A DNA stretch of 11,272 nt. Origin: Dehalococcoidia bacterium. Lineage in GTDB: Bacteria; Chloroflexota; Dehalococcoidia; JAUYDP01. The position numbers and the translations under genes were made by a program. Positions within the stretch are counted from its first letter, which is position 1; every line of letters starts with the position of its first letter. Shown here in pieces: positions 1 through 7,382 of the stretch. Location of the stretch: positions 1-11,272 of the forward strand of contig JAUYDP010000255.1 of NCBI GenBank assembly GCA_030691805.1. The letters are read 5' to 3'. The notes under the pieces are model-generated. The model saw nothing but the letters and a program-made list of their open reading frames with translations. It was not told where the DNA came from and ran no database searches.

Positions 1-1
1 A

Positions 2-1894
2 CCAGCGGTCTTCGATCCGGAAGAGTCCATGAGGCCTGGCGCCCCCATAATCCATGAGGGCGTGAAGAACAACATCAGCGCCAGTCTGGTCAAGAACTTT
101 GGGGATATAGACCTGGGCTTCAAGGAGTCCGCTGTAGTCAGAGAGGACCGGTTCCGGACACAGCCCAATAACCATGCTCCTATCGAGCCTCACGGCTGTA
201 TCTCCATCTGGCACCCCGAGAACAAGGTAACCATCTGGTGCTCAACCCAGATACCCTTCTTCCTACGGCGTAATTTGTCTAAAGTCGTCGGACTGGAGGA
301 GCGAGACGTGCGGGTAATCAAGACCATCGTCGGAGGCGGCTTCGGCGGGAAAATCGATATGTTTGCCTCGGACGTGTGTTCAACTCTCCTTTCGAAAATG
401 ACCTGCCGTCCGGTCAAGATCGTTATCAACCGGGAAGAGGTCTTCCTCTCTACGCGCCAGCGACACCCCATGATCATTACAGTCAAGACGGGCGCCAAGA
501 AGGATGGCAGCTTAACGGCCCAGCACTTCAGGCTCATCGCCGATGGCGGTGGTTACAACTCCACCGCCCCCTTAGTCGTAACCCTCTCCGGTTACTTCCT
601 GATGATACCGTACATGCTTAAGAACCTGCGGTACGAGGGTGCTCATGTCTACACTAACAAGCCAGTCGGCGGCGCCATGAGGGGCCACGGAATCCCTCAA
701 GCCCGCTTTGCGGTGGAATCACACCTGGATAATCTGGCGAGGGACTTGGGGATAGACCCCCTGGACCTTAGAATGAAGAACGCAATCTACGTAGGCTACA
801 AGCACCCCGCGCAATACCGGATTAATACCTGCGGTTTTAAGGATGCCCTGACTGCGGTTGCGAGGGATATAAAGTGGAAAGAGAAGAAGGGCACCGGAGT
901 CGGCATTGCTGGCTCGGCGTTCCCCTGCGGCGTCAATAACATGAGCCATATCGGCGCAGGAGGCCTCGTTGAGATCAACATTGACGGAGGTGTGAATATA
1001 CTTACCGGCGCCTCTGACATAGGGCAAGGCACTGAGACGGTGCTGGCCATGATCGCCGCTGAGGAACTGGGCGTAAAGTACGAGCACGTAAGAGTGACCG
1101 CCGCAGACACCGGCGTGACCCCGCTGGATGCCGGTACCTTCGGTAGCGGGGTTACCTTCCGGGCAGGTAACGCGATGCGCGCCGCTGCAGAGGATGCCCG
1201 CCGCCAGCTTCAGGAGGTCGTCGCCGACAAGCTGGAGGCCAACCCCGATGACCTGGTTTTCCGGGACGACCGAGTCTTCGTCAAGGGCAGCCCGGAAAAG
1301 GGGATATCTTTTTTGGAAGCAATAAAGTATTATCGCTACCTGGATAAACCCATGCCGATCGTGGGCAGGGGCTTCTATATGCCGGATGCTGCCGAACCAA
1401 CCACCCTATTGAAGCAAGACGGCAACTTCTCAGTAGCCTACACCTTCATGGCCCAAGCGGCGGAGGTAACTGTAGATAAGGAGACCGGACAGGTCCAACT
1501 GGAGACTATTGCCACTGCTCACGACTGTGGATTCATGCTGAACCCTATGTCGGTAGAAGGACAGTTGGAAGGGTCCGTGGCTGGGGGCATCGGCATGGCC
1601 TTCTATGAGGACCAACCCCACGTGGACGGAGAATATCTGAACCCCAACTTCCTGGACTACAAGCTGCCTACGCCTTTTGAAATGCCCAACAAGATATTCT
1701 CTGTTCCCATAGAGACCTTCGAGCCTCTAGGTCCTTTTGGAGCCAAGGAGTCGGGAGAGGGCAACCAGGTTGCCACTGCCCCCGCTATCTCCAATGCGGT
1801 CTTTGATGCCGTGGGAGTTCAAATCAAGGAATTACCCCTTACCCCTGAGAGGGTGCTTAAAGCTTTGGATCAAAAGAAAGGAGGAACTGGATAG
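2..1894 (+). CDS. Molybdenum hydroxylase large (Mo-cofactor binding) subunit, 5' end cut by the window edge
   Basis: This is the catalytic subunit of a xanthine dehydrogenase-family hydroxylase, which binds molybdopterin cytosine dinucleotide. The frame is open from base 2: the codons before the ATG at 29 read PAVFDPEES, matching LPAVFDPLEA at about residue 126 of the paralogue at 3143, so roughly 125 N-terminal residues lie off-window and the ATG at 29 is internal. Counting from that ATG, GGGFGGK (102-108), GAMRGHGIPQ (215-224), DIGQGTET (330-337) and GAKESGE (571-577) are the expected cofactor and active-site motifs. The last Glu matches the catalytic base of xanthine dehydrogenase. The CO dehydrogenase active-site Cys loop is absent. 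The stop abuts the ATG of the FAD subunit, so they should be co-translated. The substrate is unknown; 4-hydroxybenzoyl-CoA reductase-like, purine or other N-heterocycle hydroxylase are options. Confidence 0.95.
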   Translation, partial: PAVFDPEESMRPGAPIIHEGVKNNISASLVKNFGDIDLGFKESAVVREDRFRTQPNNHAPIEPHGCISIWHPENKVTIWCSTQIPFFLRRNLSKVVGLEERDVRVIKTIVGGGFGGKIDMFASDVCSTLLSKMTCRPVKIVINREEVFLSTRQRHPMIITVKTGAKKDGSLTAQHFRLIADGGGYNSTAPLVVTLSGYFLMIPYMLKNLRYEGAHVYTNKPVGGAMRGHGIPQARFAVESHLDNLARDLGIDPLDLRMKNAIYVGYKHPAQYRINTCGFKDALTAVARDIKWKEKKGTGVGIAGSAFPCGVNNMSHIGAGGLVEINIDGGVNILTGASDIGQGTETVLAMIAAEELGVKYEHVRVTAADTGVTPLDAGTFGSGVTFRAGNAMRAAAEDARRQLQEVVADKLEANPDDLVFRDDRVFVKGSPEKGISFLEAIKYYRYLDKPMPIVGRGFYMPDAAEPTTLLKQDGNFSVAYTFMAQAAEVTVDKETGQVQLETIATAHDCGFMLNPMSVEGQLEGSVAGGIGMAFYEDQPHVDGEYLNPNFLDYKLPTPFEMPNKIFSVPIETFEPLGPFGAKESGEGNQVATAPAISNAVFDAVGVQIKELPLTPERVLKALDQKKGGTG

Positions 1895-2893
1895 ATGAAG
1901 CTGCCCAGGATAGACTATCTAGAGGCCAAGACCTTGCCGGAGGCGTGCGCCCTTCTGGCCCAGGGCGATGTCCTTGCTTGTGCGGGGGGAACGGACCTGG
2001 TCCCTTCCATGAAGCACCGGGTCAAGGCGCCCCGGGCTGTGGTGAACCTGAAGGCCATCGGTGGCTTGGACTACATTACTTACTCGGAGAAGGATGGGCT
2101 GAGGATAGGGGCATTGGCCACCCTGCGTGACCTTCAGAACAATAAAAGCGTTCAGCAGAAGTACCCGGCTCTGGTGCAGTCGGCGGCAATGGTCGGGACC
2201 ATCCAACTACAGAACATGGGGACGGTGGCGGGGAACCTCTGTCTGGACACCCGCTGCTACTACTACAACCAGTCTTCCTTCTGGCGCTCTGCCCGGCCGG
2301 CCTGCTACAAGGCTGGGGGAGAGGTCTGCCACGTAGTGAAGAGGAGCGACCACTGTTGGGCCTGTTACTCGGGTGATACGGCTCCGGCCTTCATGGTATT
2401 GGGGGCCAAAGTGAAGGTAGTGGGGAGCAAGGGGGAGCGGGTTATAGCTCTCAAGCAGCTCTACTCTGGGGACGGGCAGAAGCCCATTGCGCTGGCAGCC
2501 GACGAACTGGTGGCGGAGATTCAGGTGCCGGCCAGGGCGGCTGGCTCCGGTTCCGGGTACACCAAGCTGCGGATTCGGAAGGCTATAGACTTCCCGCTCA
2601 TGGGGGCGGCAGTCTGGATGCAGTTGGAAGGTAAGGCTGGTGTCGTGAAGGACATCCGGGTGGCGCTAACGGCAGCGGATTCTGCGCCTATCGAGGTGCC
2701 GGGGGCCGCCAAGAGCATACAGGGGAAGCCGTATTCGGAAGAGAACCTGGCGGAGGTCATGGAGGCGTCTTACAAGAAGGCCAGGCCGGTGGACTGCGTC
2801 ATCGGCGGGTCGCCCCCGTACCGTAAGAAGATGGCACGGGTCTTTGTTAAGCGAGCGGCTAATCTGGCGTACCAGCAGGCCCAGGCCAAATAG
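1895..2893 (+). CDS. Molybdenum hydroxylase medium (FAD-binding) subunit with an HCR-type [4Fe-4S] insert
   Basis: This 332-residue FAD subunit passes electrons between the iron-sulfur subunit and an external carrier. The pyrophosphate-binding loop is AGGTDLVPS (30-38) and the second FAD motif is MGTVAGNLC (108-116), where TIGGN is usual. A loop of about 40 residues follows, with Cys121, Cys137, Cys145 and Cys154 (plus Cys116 and Cys157). The 16-8-9 spacing is, from memory, that of the four [4Fe-4S] ligands of the beta subunit of Thauera 4-hydroxybenzoyl-CoA reductase; ordinary xanthine dehydrogenase medium subunits lack this loop. The C-terminal CO-dehydrogenase flavoprotein domain (about 218-328) looks intact. 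The start is firm: GGAGG at 1880-1884 precedes an ATG directly after the upstream stop. It is the only medium subunit in the window, so it may serve more than one large subunit. Confidence 0.93.
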   Translation: MKLPRIDYLEAKTLPEACALLAQGDVLACAGGTDLVPSMKHRVKAPRAVVNLKAIGGLDYITYSEKDGLRIGALATLRDLQNNKSVQQKYPALVQSAAMVGTIQLQNMGTVAGNLCLDTRCYYYNQSSFWRSARPACYKAGGEVCHVVKRSDHCWACYSGDTAPAFMVLGAKVKVVGSKGERVIALKQLYSGDGQKPIALAADELVAEIQVPARAAGSGSGYTKLRIRKAIDFPLMGAAVWMQLEGKAGVVKDIRVALTAADSAPIEVPGAAKSIQGKPYSEENLAEVMEASYKKARPVDCVIGGSPPYRKKMARVFVKRAANLAYQQAQAK

Positions 2894-2911
2894 CTATTTC
2901 CTTAGGAAAAG

Positions 2912-3079
2912 GGGGTTCTAGGGTACGACCCCACTTAACCGTGATCGCTTCCAGCGGGGCTGGAAAGCCCCGCCTATCCGGGTCCCTTGCCTTCGTGTTG
3001 TTGGATAGCAGGCCCTTTCCAGGGCCGGTCGGCGCCGCGGATCACGGTTGGATGCAGTGGTACCGGTTCTAGGAACCCC
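2912..3079 (+). promoter_or_regulatory. Possible outer stem (P0) bracketing the riboswitch aptamer
   Basis: GGGGTTC plus TAG (2912-2921) can pair with CTA plus GAACCCC (3069-3079), leaving only G3072 bulged: 10 pairs enclosing the whole aptamer. The 3' arm overlaps both a small local hairpin (GGTTC-TAG-GAACC, 3065-3077) and the 5' arm of hairpin A (3078-3082), so formation of the outer stem would disrupt both. This could link ligand binding to the downstream switch. It is seen by hand pairing only, with no energy calculation or covariation behind it. Confidence 0.4.
2937..3049 (+). promoter_or_regulatory. Moco-family (molybdenum cofactor) riboswitch aptamer
   Basis: The closing stem P1 is AACCGTGATC (2937-2946) with GATCACGGTT (3040-3049), a perfect 10 bp. 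Inside are an 8-bp hairpin capped by a GGAA tetraloop of the GNRA class (2954-2961/2966-2973), a 5-bp stem TATCC/GGATA (2975-2979/3003-3007) and a 6-bp hairpin GGCCCT/AGGGCC (3011-3016/3021-3026). The blocks GGAAAG, CGCCTATCCGGG and GGGCCGGTCGGC resemble my memory of the Moco RNA consensus, a class that precedes genes for Mo-cofactor synthesis, molybdate transport and Mo enzymes. The position, 94 nt before a Mo-hydroxylase gene, supports this. A related tungsten-cofactor (Tuco) variant cannot be excluded. Family assignment is from memory; the folding is visible in the sequence. Confidence 0.75.
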
Positions 3080-3131
3080 GCCATAAAAGGCGGAAGGGGA
3101 TAATACTCTCCTTCCGCCCTAGCCGGAAGGA
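3065..3131 (+). promoter_or_regulatory. Riboswitch expression platform: mutually exclusive hairpins covering the Shine-Dalgarno
   Basis: Three overlapping hairpins can be drawn. Hairpin A is CCGCC-ATAAAA-GGCGG (3078-3082/3089-3093). Hairpin B is GGCGGAAGGGGA paired with TCTCCTTCCGCC (3089-3100/3107-3118), 12 bp with one G-U and loop TAATAC. Hairpin C is TCCTTCCG paired with CGGAAGGA (3109-3116/3124-3131), whose 3' arm is the ribosome binding site GGAAGGA of the gene starting at 3143. B shares one arm with A and the other with C, so A plus C (site hidden) competes with B (site free). No T-run follows any hairpin, arguing for translational rather than transcriptional control. Which state the ligand favours is inference. 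Confidence 0.6.
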
Positions 3132-3142
3132 ACAGAGCGGCA

Positions 3143-5419
3143 ATGGACTACGCTGTACTGGGGAAACGGACTCCCAAGATTGATGGGGTAGCCAAAGCAA
3201 CAGGGTCCGCCAGGTTCTCTAGAGATATGATCCTGCCGAGGATGCTCTACGGGTGGATCCTGCGGAGCCCGTATGCCCATGCTCGGATTCTAAATATTGA
3301 TACTAGCAGAGCAGCGGCGCTACCTGGCGTTAAAGCCGTAATCACGGGCAGGGACACCGCTGGGGTTAAATTCGGGGTCTTTAGGGAGACCAGGGACCAG
3401 TATGCCTTGCCGATAGACATTGTACGCTACATCGGTGACGAGGTGGCAGCGGTGGCGGCGGTTGATGAGGACGCAGCACAGGAAGCCCTCGAGCTTATCA
3501 ACGTAGATTACGAGGTACTTCCGGCGGTCTTTGACCCACTAGAAGCAATGCGACTTGGCGCCCCGCTAGTGCACGAAGGTGTTGACCGCAATATTAGCGC
3601 CCACGTCCTGATCCAGTTTGGAGACATCGAGGAGGGCTTTAGAGAGGCCGATCACGTCCGAGAGGACCACTTCGAAACGGCCAATATTTCTCACAGCACT
3701 ATGGAGCCCTATGCCGCTACAGCTAGCTATGATCCTTCAGGTTACCTGGACGTCTGGGTGCCTAACCAAGGACCCTTCATGCGCCGGAGGGCGCTATCTA
3801 ACACCCTTAAGCTTCCCCTGGACAATGTCCGGATACATAAAGTGCATATCGGGGGTGCCTTCGGTGGCCGTTCCGAGATGATGTCTTGCGAGTTTTGCGC
3901 TTCTTTGCTCTCGATGAAAACGGGCCGGCCTGTGCAGATCGCCTATACCAGGGAGGAGACTTTTACCTGTACACGACAGAAACACCCCTTTATAGTTGAC
4001 ATAAAAACCGGAATGAAGTGGGACGGAACTCTCACAGCCCGCCAGTACCGGGTGATAGCAGATGGCGGGGCCTACCTTAACACCGGCCCCATCACTATTT
4101 CCGACTCCTTCGCCATAGCCCTGGCATCATACCGCTTTGCTCATGTGAGATACGAAGCGTCTCGAATTTACACCAACAAGGGCGTCCGCGGCGCGATGAA
4201 GGGCCAGGGCAGCCAGCAACTACGGTTTGCCGAAGACTCCCAACTTGACATGATGGCCAACGACCTGGGCCTCGACCCGATAGAAATCCGGCTCAAGAAC
4301 GCTGTAGAGCCTAATGAGATGCTGCTAAATAAGTCCCGGGTCACGAGTTGCGGGTTAAAGGAGACCATCAGAGAGAGCGCTGCCGCCATGAAATGGGAAA
4401 AGCCATCACAAAAAACGACCCGTGACGGACGAGGCAAAGGAGCGGGCATCTCGGCCATGATAAGCGGCTTCAGCATGGGAATCCGCACCTCCTCCTCTTC
4501 CTTCATCAAATTCAACGAAGATGGCCAGATAACGCTGTTGAGCGGCACCGTGGACAACGGCCAGGGAAATGAGACGATGGTGGCGATAATAGCCGCCGAG
4601 GAGCTGGGAATTCCGGTGGAAGACATACGGGTTGTCAACGCCGATACTACTCTGACGCCCCAGGACCCCGGCAGCTACAGCATGGCCGCCACATTCGTTT
4701 CCGGCAACGCCGCGCGGTTGGCGGCGGCCGATGCCAAGCGGCAATTGCTGGAGATTGCCGCAGAGAAACTGGAGGCAAACCCAGCCGACCTGGACATCCG
4801 GGACAAAAGGATCTTCGTCAAGGGTAGTCCGGGGAAAGGTATTGGATTGAAAGACGTAGTCTGGGCTGGATTAGCTTCCGGGCGCCCTGTCCTGGGAAAG
4901 GGGCACTACCAACCGGACCTGGCATTTATGGATACCGTCCACGGCAAGATCGAGGGACAGGTAACCGGTGCCTATACCTTTGGGGCCACGGTGGCAGAAG
5001 TCGAGGTAGACCGAGAGACCGGCCGGGTTGATGTCACCAAAGTGGCTGCCGCCCACGACTGCGGACGGGCCATTAACCGGATGGCAGTTGAGGGCCAGAT
5101 TGACGGGTCCGTGGTTATCGGACAAGGCCAGGTCTTTTCGGAGGAAATGCGCTGGGATGGTGGTCAGTGTCTCAATGCCAGCTACACCAGCTACGGCCTG
5201 GCTACCGCGCTAGAAACACCCCAGGTATTGCCCATCATTGTGGAATCGGATGACCCTAACGGGCCTTTTGGAGCTAAGGAGGCAGCGGAAACCATTAATA
5301 TAGCCATCGTACCGTCCCTGGCCAACGCGGTTTTTCATGCGGTCGGTGTGCGGATCCAGAGCTTGCCAATAAGCCCTGAGAAGGTGCTGGGAGCTTTGGA
5401 GAGTTGCAAAGCACTTTAA
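3143..5419 (+). CDS. Molybdenum hydroxylase large (Mo-cofactor binding) subunit, second paralogue, full length
   Basis: This complete 758-residue catalytic subunit has the usual family length. The N-terminal aldehyde oxidase/xanthine dehydrogenase a/b hammerhead domain covers about 15-127 and the Mo-binding domains about 135-750. Motifs: GGAFGGR (237-243, usually GGGFGGK), GAMKGQGSQQ (350-359, usually GAxRGxGxPQ), DNGQGNET (471-478), AHDCGRAINRMAVEGQ (637-652) and GAKEAAE (710-716), whose final Glu716 corresponds to the catalytic base. The Arg-to-Lys and Pro-to-Gln changes in the active-site loop set it apart from the copy at 2..1894. Both copies share LEANPxDL...FVKGSPxKGI, showing common ancestry. 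The ATG follows GGAAGGA (3125-3131) by 11 nt, a site that can be sequestered by the upstream riboswitch. The small-subunit gene follows 35 nt downstream. The substrate is not predictable. Confidence 0.96.
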   Translation: MDYAVLGKRTPKIDGVAKATGSARFSRDMILPRMLYGWILRSPYAHARILNIDTSRAAALPGVKAVITGRDTAGVKFGVFRETRDQYALPIDIVRYIGDEVAAVAAVDEDAAQEALELINVDYEVLPAVFDPLEAMRLGAPLVHEGVDRNISAHVLIQFGDIEEGFREADHVREDHFETANISHSTMEPYAATASYDPSGYLDVWVPNQGPFMRRRALSNTLKLPLDNVRIHKVHIGGAFGGRSEMMSCEFCASLLSMKTGRPVQIAYTREETFTCTRQKHPFIVDIKTGMKWDGTLTARQYRVIADGGAYLNTGPITISDSFAIALASYRFAHVRYEASRIYTNKGVRGAMKGQGSQQLRFAEDSQLDMMANDLGLDPIEIRLKNAVEPNEMLLNKSRVTSCGLKETIRESAAAMKWEKPSQKTTRDGRGKGAGISAMISGFSMGIRTSSSSFIKFNEDGQITLLSGTVDNGQGNETMVAIIAAEELGIPVEDIRVVNADTTLTPQDPGSYSMAATFVSGNAARLAAADAKRQLLEIAAEKLEANPADLDIRDKRIFVKGSPGKGIGLKDVVWAGLASGRPVLGKGHYQPDLAFMDTVHGKIEGQVTGAYTFGATVAEVEVDRETGRVDVTKVAAAHDCGRAINRMAVEGQIDGSVVIGQGQVFSEEMRWDGGQCLNASYTSYGLATALETPQVLPIIVESDDPNGPFGAKEAAETINIAIVPSLANAVFHAVGVRIQSLPISPEKVLGALESCKAL

Positions 5420-5441
5420 CAAGGAAGATAATTCTGAGTAT

Positions 5442-5448
5442 AAGGAGG
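5442..5448 (+). promoter_or_regulatory. Ribosome binding site fixing the TTG start of the small subunit
   Basis: AAGGAGG lies 6 nt before the TTG at 5455. The reading frame is open further upstream, to a TTG at 5404 inside the preceding gene, but that candidate has no such site and would add a 17-residue extension not typical of the family. Confidence 0.8.
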
Positions 5449-5454
5449 TCTGGA

Positions 5455-5919
5455 TTGAAGAGAGCACTAAAGCTTACCGTTAACGACGAGGATTACGAGG
5501 TTCTCGCGGACACCCATCGCACCCTGCTGGAGGTCCTGAGGGACAGCCTGGGGCTGACAGGGAGCAAAGAGGGTTGCGGATTTGGGGCCTGTGGGGCCTG
5601 CACCGTCCTGTTGGACGGCAAGGCGAACCTGGCCTGTCTGACACTGGCCTTCAGCGCGCAAGGCAAGCAGATAACCACCATTGAGGGGCTGGCGGTGAAT
5701 GGGAAGCTCCATCCCATCCAAGATGCTGCGGTACGGTATGGGGCTATCCAGTGCGGGTTCTGCACGCCCGGGTGGATAATGTCGGCCAAGGCCTTGTTGG
5801 ATGAGAAACCCAAGCCGACGGAGTTGGAAGTGAAGACGGCCATTTCCGGGAACCTCTGCCGCTGCACGGGCTACGTCAAGATAATCGAGTCCATCATCGC
5901 TGCTTCTGAGGGGAAATAG
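5455..5919 (+). CDS. Molybdenum hydroxylase small subunit, two [2Fe-2S] clusters
   Basis: This 154-residue iron-sulfur subunit carries electrons between the Mo site and FAD. The N-terminal plant-ferredoxin-like domain has Cys41, Cys46, Cys49 and Cys61 (CGFGACGAC core). The C-terminal four-helix domain has Cys100, Cys103, Cys135 and Cys137 (CGFC and CRC within GNLCRCTGY). All eight ligands are present and the length is typical (about 150-165). The start is TTG, chosen because of the strong AAGGAGG 6 nt upstream. It follows the second large subunit closely and is the only small subunit in the window, so it probably completes L-M-S assemblies with both large subunits. There is no signal peptide, so the enzyme is cytoplasmic. 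Confidence 0.96.
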   Translation: MKRALKLTVNDEDYEVLADTHRTLLEVLRDSLGLTGSKEGCGFGACGACTVLLDGKANLACLTLAFSAQGKQITTIEGLAVNGKLHPIQDAAVRYGAIQCGFCTPGWIMSAKALLDEKPKPTELEVKTAISGNLCRCTGYVKIIESIIAASEGK

Positions 5920-5940
5920 GCCACCTGAGAAGGCCTTCCA

Positions 5941-6552
5941 ATGATAACCGGCATCGTCCTCGCCGCTGGCGAGTCCAAGCGGATGGGGAGGCCCAAACAG
6001 CTCTTGAGCTTCGGAAGCTCCACTATCTTGGAACACGTGGTAGACAGTCTCCTCCGGTCCAAGATTGAGGAATTGGTTCTGGTGCTGGGACACGAGTCAG
6101 GACGAATCAAGGCACGCTTTGAGGGCGCGCCGGTTAAGGTCGCCTTGAATCCAGATTACAAGCAGGGAATGAGCACGTCAATCATCTGCGGGATCCGGGC
6201 GGCCAGCGTCGAAAGTCAGGCGTGCCTCATCGCGTTGGGGGACCAGCCCCTGATTCGCAGCGAGGTGGTAAACAGCCTGGTATCTGCCTACAATGAAAGG
6301 GGCAAGGGCATCGTCGTTCCTGTCTACGAAGGAATGGCCGGGCATCCCGTAATTTTTGACCTGAAATACAGGGACCAGCTTTTGTCTCTCACAGGGGACA
6401 ACGGGGGAAAGACGGTGGTCAACGCCTTCCCAGATGACGTATACCAGGTAAATGTAGATACGGCAAGCGTTATCTACGACATAGACAGATGGGAGGACTA
6501 TCAACAACAGCTCGAGCGTTTTCTCGCATCTAAAGAAGAGGTCTGTGGTTGA
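5941..6552 (+). CDS. mocA: MocA-family molybdenum cofactor cytidylyltransferase
   Basis: This 203-residue MobA-like nucleotidyltransferase belongs to the MocA/YgfJ group, which transfers CMP from CTP to Mo-molybdopterin to give the cytosine dinucleotide form used by this hydroxylase family. The N-terminal signature LAAGESKRMGRPK (7-19) is the NTP-binding loop, GDQP (100-103) is the metal and nucleotide site, and GHPVIF (134-139) and DIDRWEDY (180-187) are the usual C-terminal motifs. Arg17-Pro18 after the MG fits cytidylyl rather than guanylyl specificity only by analogy. GAGAAGG (5927-5933) lies 7 nt before the ATG. The stop overlaps the TTG start of yqeB. A MobA-type guanylyltransferase is possible but unlikely in this context. 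Confidence 0.9.
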   Translation: MITGIVLAAGESKRMGRPKQLLSFGSSTILEHVVDSLLRSKIEELVLVLGHESGRIKARFEGAPVKVALNPDYKQGMSTSIICGIRAASVESQACLIALGDQPLIRSEVVNSLVSAYNERGKGIVVPVYEGMAGHPVIFDLKYRDQLLSLTGDNGGKTVVNAFPDDVYQVNVDTASVIYDIDRWEDYQQQLERFLASKEEVCG

Positions 6553-7355
6553 CGGACTTAAAAGAGTTGGTAGTCCTGATAAGGGGGGCCGGCGAAATGG
6601 CCACGGGGGTGGCCCACAGGTTGGCTCAAGCCCATTTCAAGGTCTGCCTAACGGATATCGCTTATCCCCAGGCGGTCCGTAGAGAGGTCTCCTTCTGCGA
6701 AGCTGTCTACGACATTGAGAAATCGGTGGAAGGGGTTACCGCGGTGAGGATATCTGATCTCGCCGAGATCTCTGGCACTTGGGCATCAGGACGGGTCCCA
6801 TTGCTAGTAGACCCCCAATGCCGGGTACGCAATGTTCTACAACCTGATGTGCTGGTGGATGCTATACTGGCAAAACGCAACCTTGGTACTACGCAAGACT
6901 GGGCGCCGTTGGTCATTGGCCTCGGGCCAGGGTTCCGGGCTGGCGACGACGTCCACATGGTCGTAGAGACCAACCGGGGCCATGATCTCGGCCGGCTGTT
7001 TCTTCAAGGAGAAGCCGAGCCAAACACCGGCGTTCCCGGTAATGTCGGCGGATTCGCTGAGGAGCGGGTATTACGGGCGCCCAAGGAAGGTGTCTTCCGG
7101 TATGACTCCCGGCGGATAGGCGACCTGGTCGAGTTCGAAGATGTGGTTGCCTTCGTGGGTGAAGCGCCTGTGAAAGCACCCATCAGAGGTGTCCTACGGG
7201 GACTAATAAGGGAGAGCATCGCGGTAACCAGAGGTATGAAGGTAGGGGATGTTGACCCCAGGGCGAAGAGGGAACACTGCTTTACTATCTCCGATAAGGC
7301 CCGCGCCATTGCCGGTGGAGTCCTTGAGGGGATTATGCTGTTTTATAACCGCTGA
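6549..7355 (+). CDS. yqeB: YqeB, selenium-dependent molybdenum hydroxylase maturation protein
   Basis: This 268-residue protein of the YqeB (EF2563) family is a comparative-genomics marker of selenium-dependent molybdenum hydroxylases; its biochemical step is unknown. It starts with a Rossmann-like IRGAGEMATGVAHRL (11-25), continues with GLGPGF (124-129) and PNTGVPGNVGG (158-168), and ends in a Gly-rich segment APIRGVLRGLI...GMKVGDVDPR (210-238) that recalls a biotinyl-like hammerhead. The TTG start at 6549 overlaps the mocA stop in a TTGA arrangement, with AAGAGG a few bases upstream, implying translational coupling. A SelD gene would be expected elsewhere in the genome if selenium is used. 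Confidence 0.9.
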   Translation: MTDLKELVVLIRGAGEMATGVAHRLAQAHFKVCLTDIAYPQAVRREVSFCEAVYDIEKSVEGVTAVRISDLAEISGTWASGRVPLLVDPQCRVRNVLQPDVLVDAILAKRNLGTTQDWAPLVIGLGPGFRAGDDVHMVVETNRGHDLGRLFLQGEAEPNTGVPGNVGGFAEERVLRAPKEGVFRYDSRRIGDLVEFEDVVAFVGEAPVKAPIRGVLRGLIRESIAVTRGMKVGDVDPRAKREHCFTISDKARAIAGGVLEGIMLFYNR

Positions 7356-7382
7356 GTGCTTCACTGTCTCTTGAACAGCTCC

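Noticed and set aside
29..1894. A complete but short 621-residue large subunit starting at the ATG at 29
   Set aside because: The frame is open to the window edge and the upstream codons align with the interior of the paralogue, so this is edge truncation, not a short gene or pseudogene.
3099..3107. GATAATACT as a -10 promoter box
   Set aside because: It forms the loop of the 12-bp hairpin, and the bases about 17 nt upstream (CCCCGCC) do not resemble a -35 box. A start there would bypass the riboswitch.
3089..3118. Strong 12-bp hairpin read as an intrinsic terminator
   Set aside because: No T-run follows (the next bases are CTAGCCGG), and the gene start is only 25 nt downstream. It fits an anti-sequestering hairpin better.
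5404..5454. Longer small subunit starting at a TTG inside the previous gene
   Set aside because: No ribosome binding site is present there, while AAGGAGG lies 6 nt before the TTG at 5455 and gives the typical family N-terminus.
2..5919. Assignment as aerobic CO dehydrogenase (CoxMSL) because of the CoxD/CoxE neighbours
   Set aside because: The large subunits lack the AYRCSFR loop, the gene order differs, and the FAD subunit has the HCR-type cysteine insert.
5467..6093. Minus-strand open frame of 208 codons opposite the small subunit and mocA
   Set aside because: It covers two genes that show all their cluster ligands and nucleotide-binding motifs; no domain is visible in reverse.
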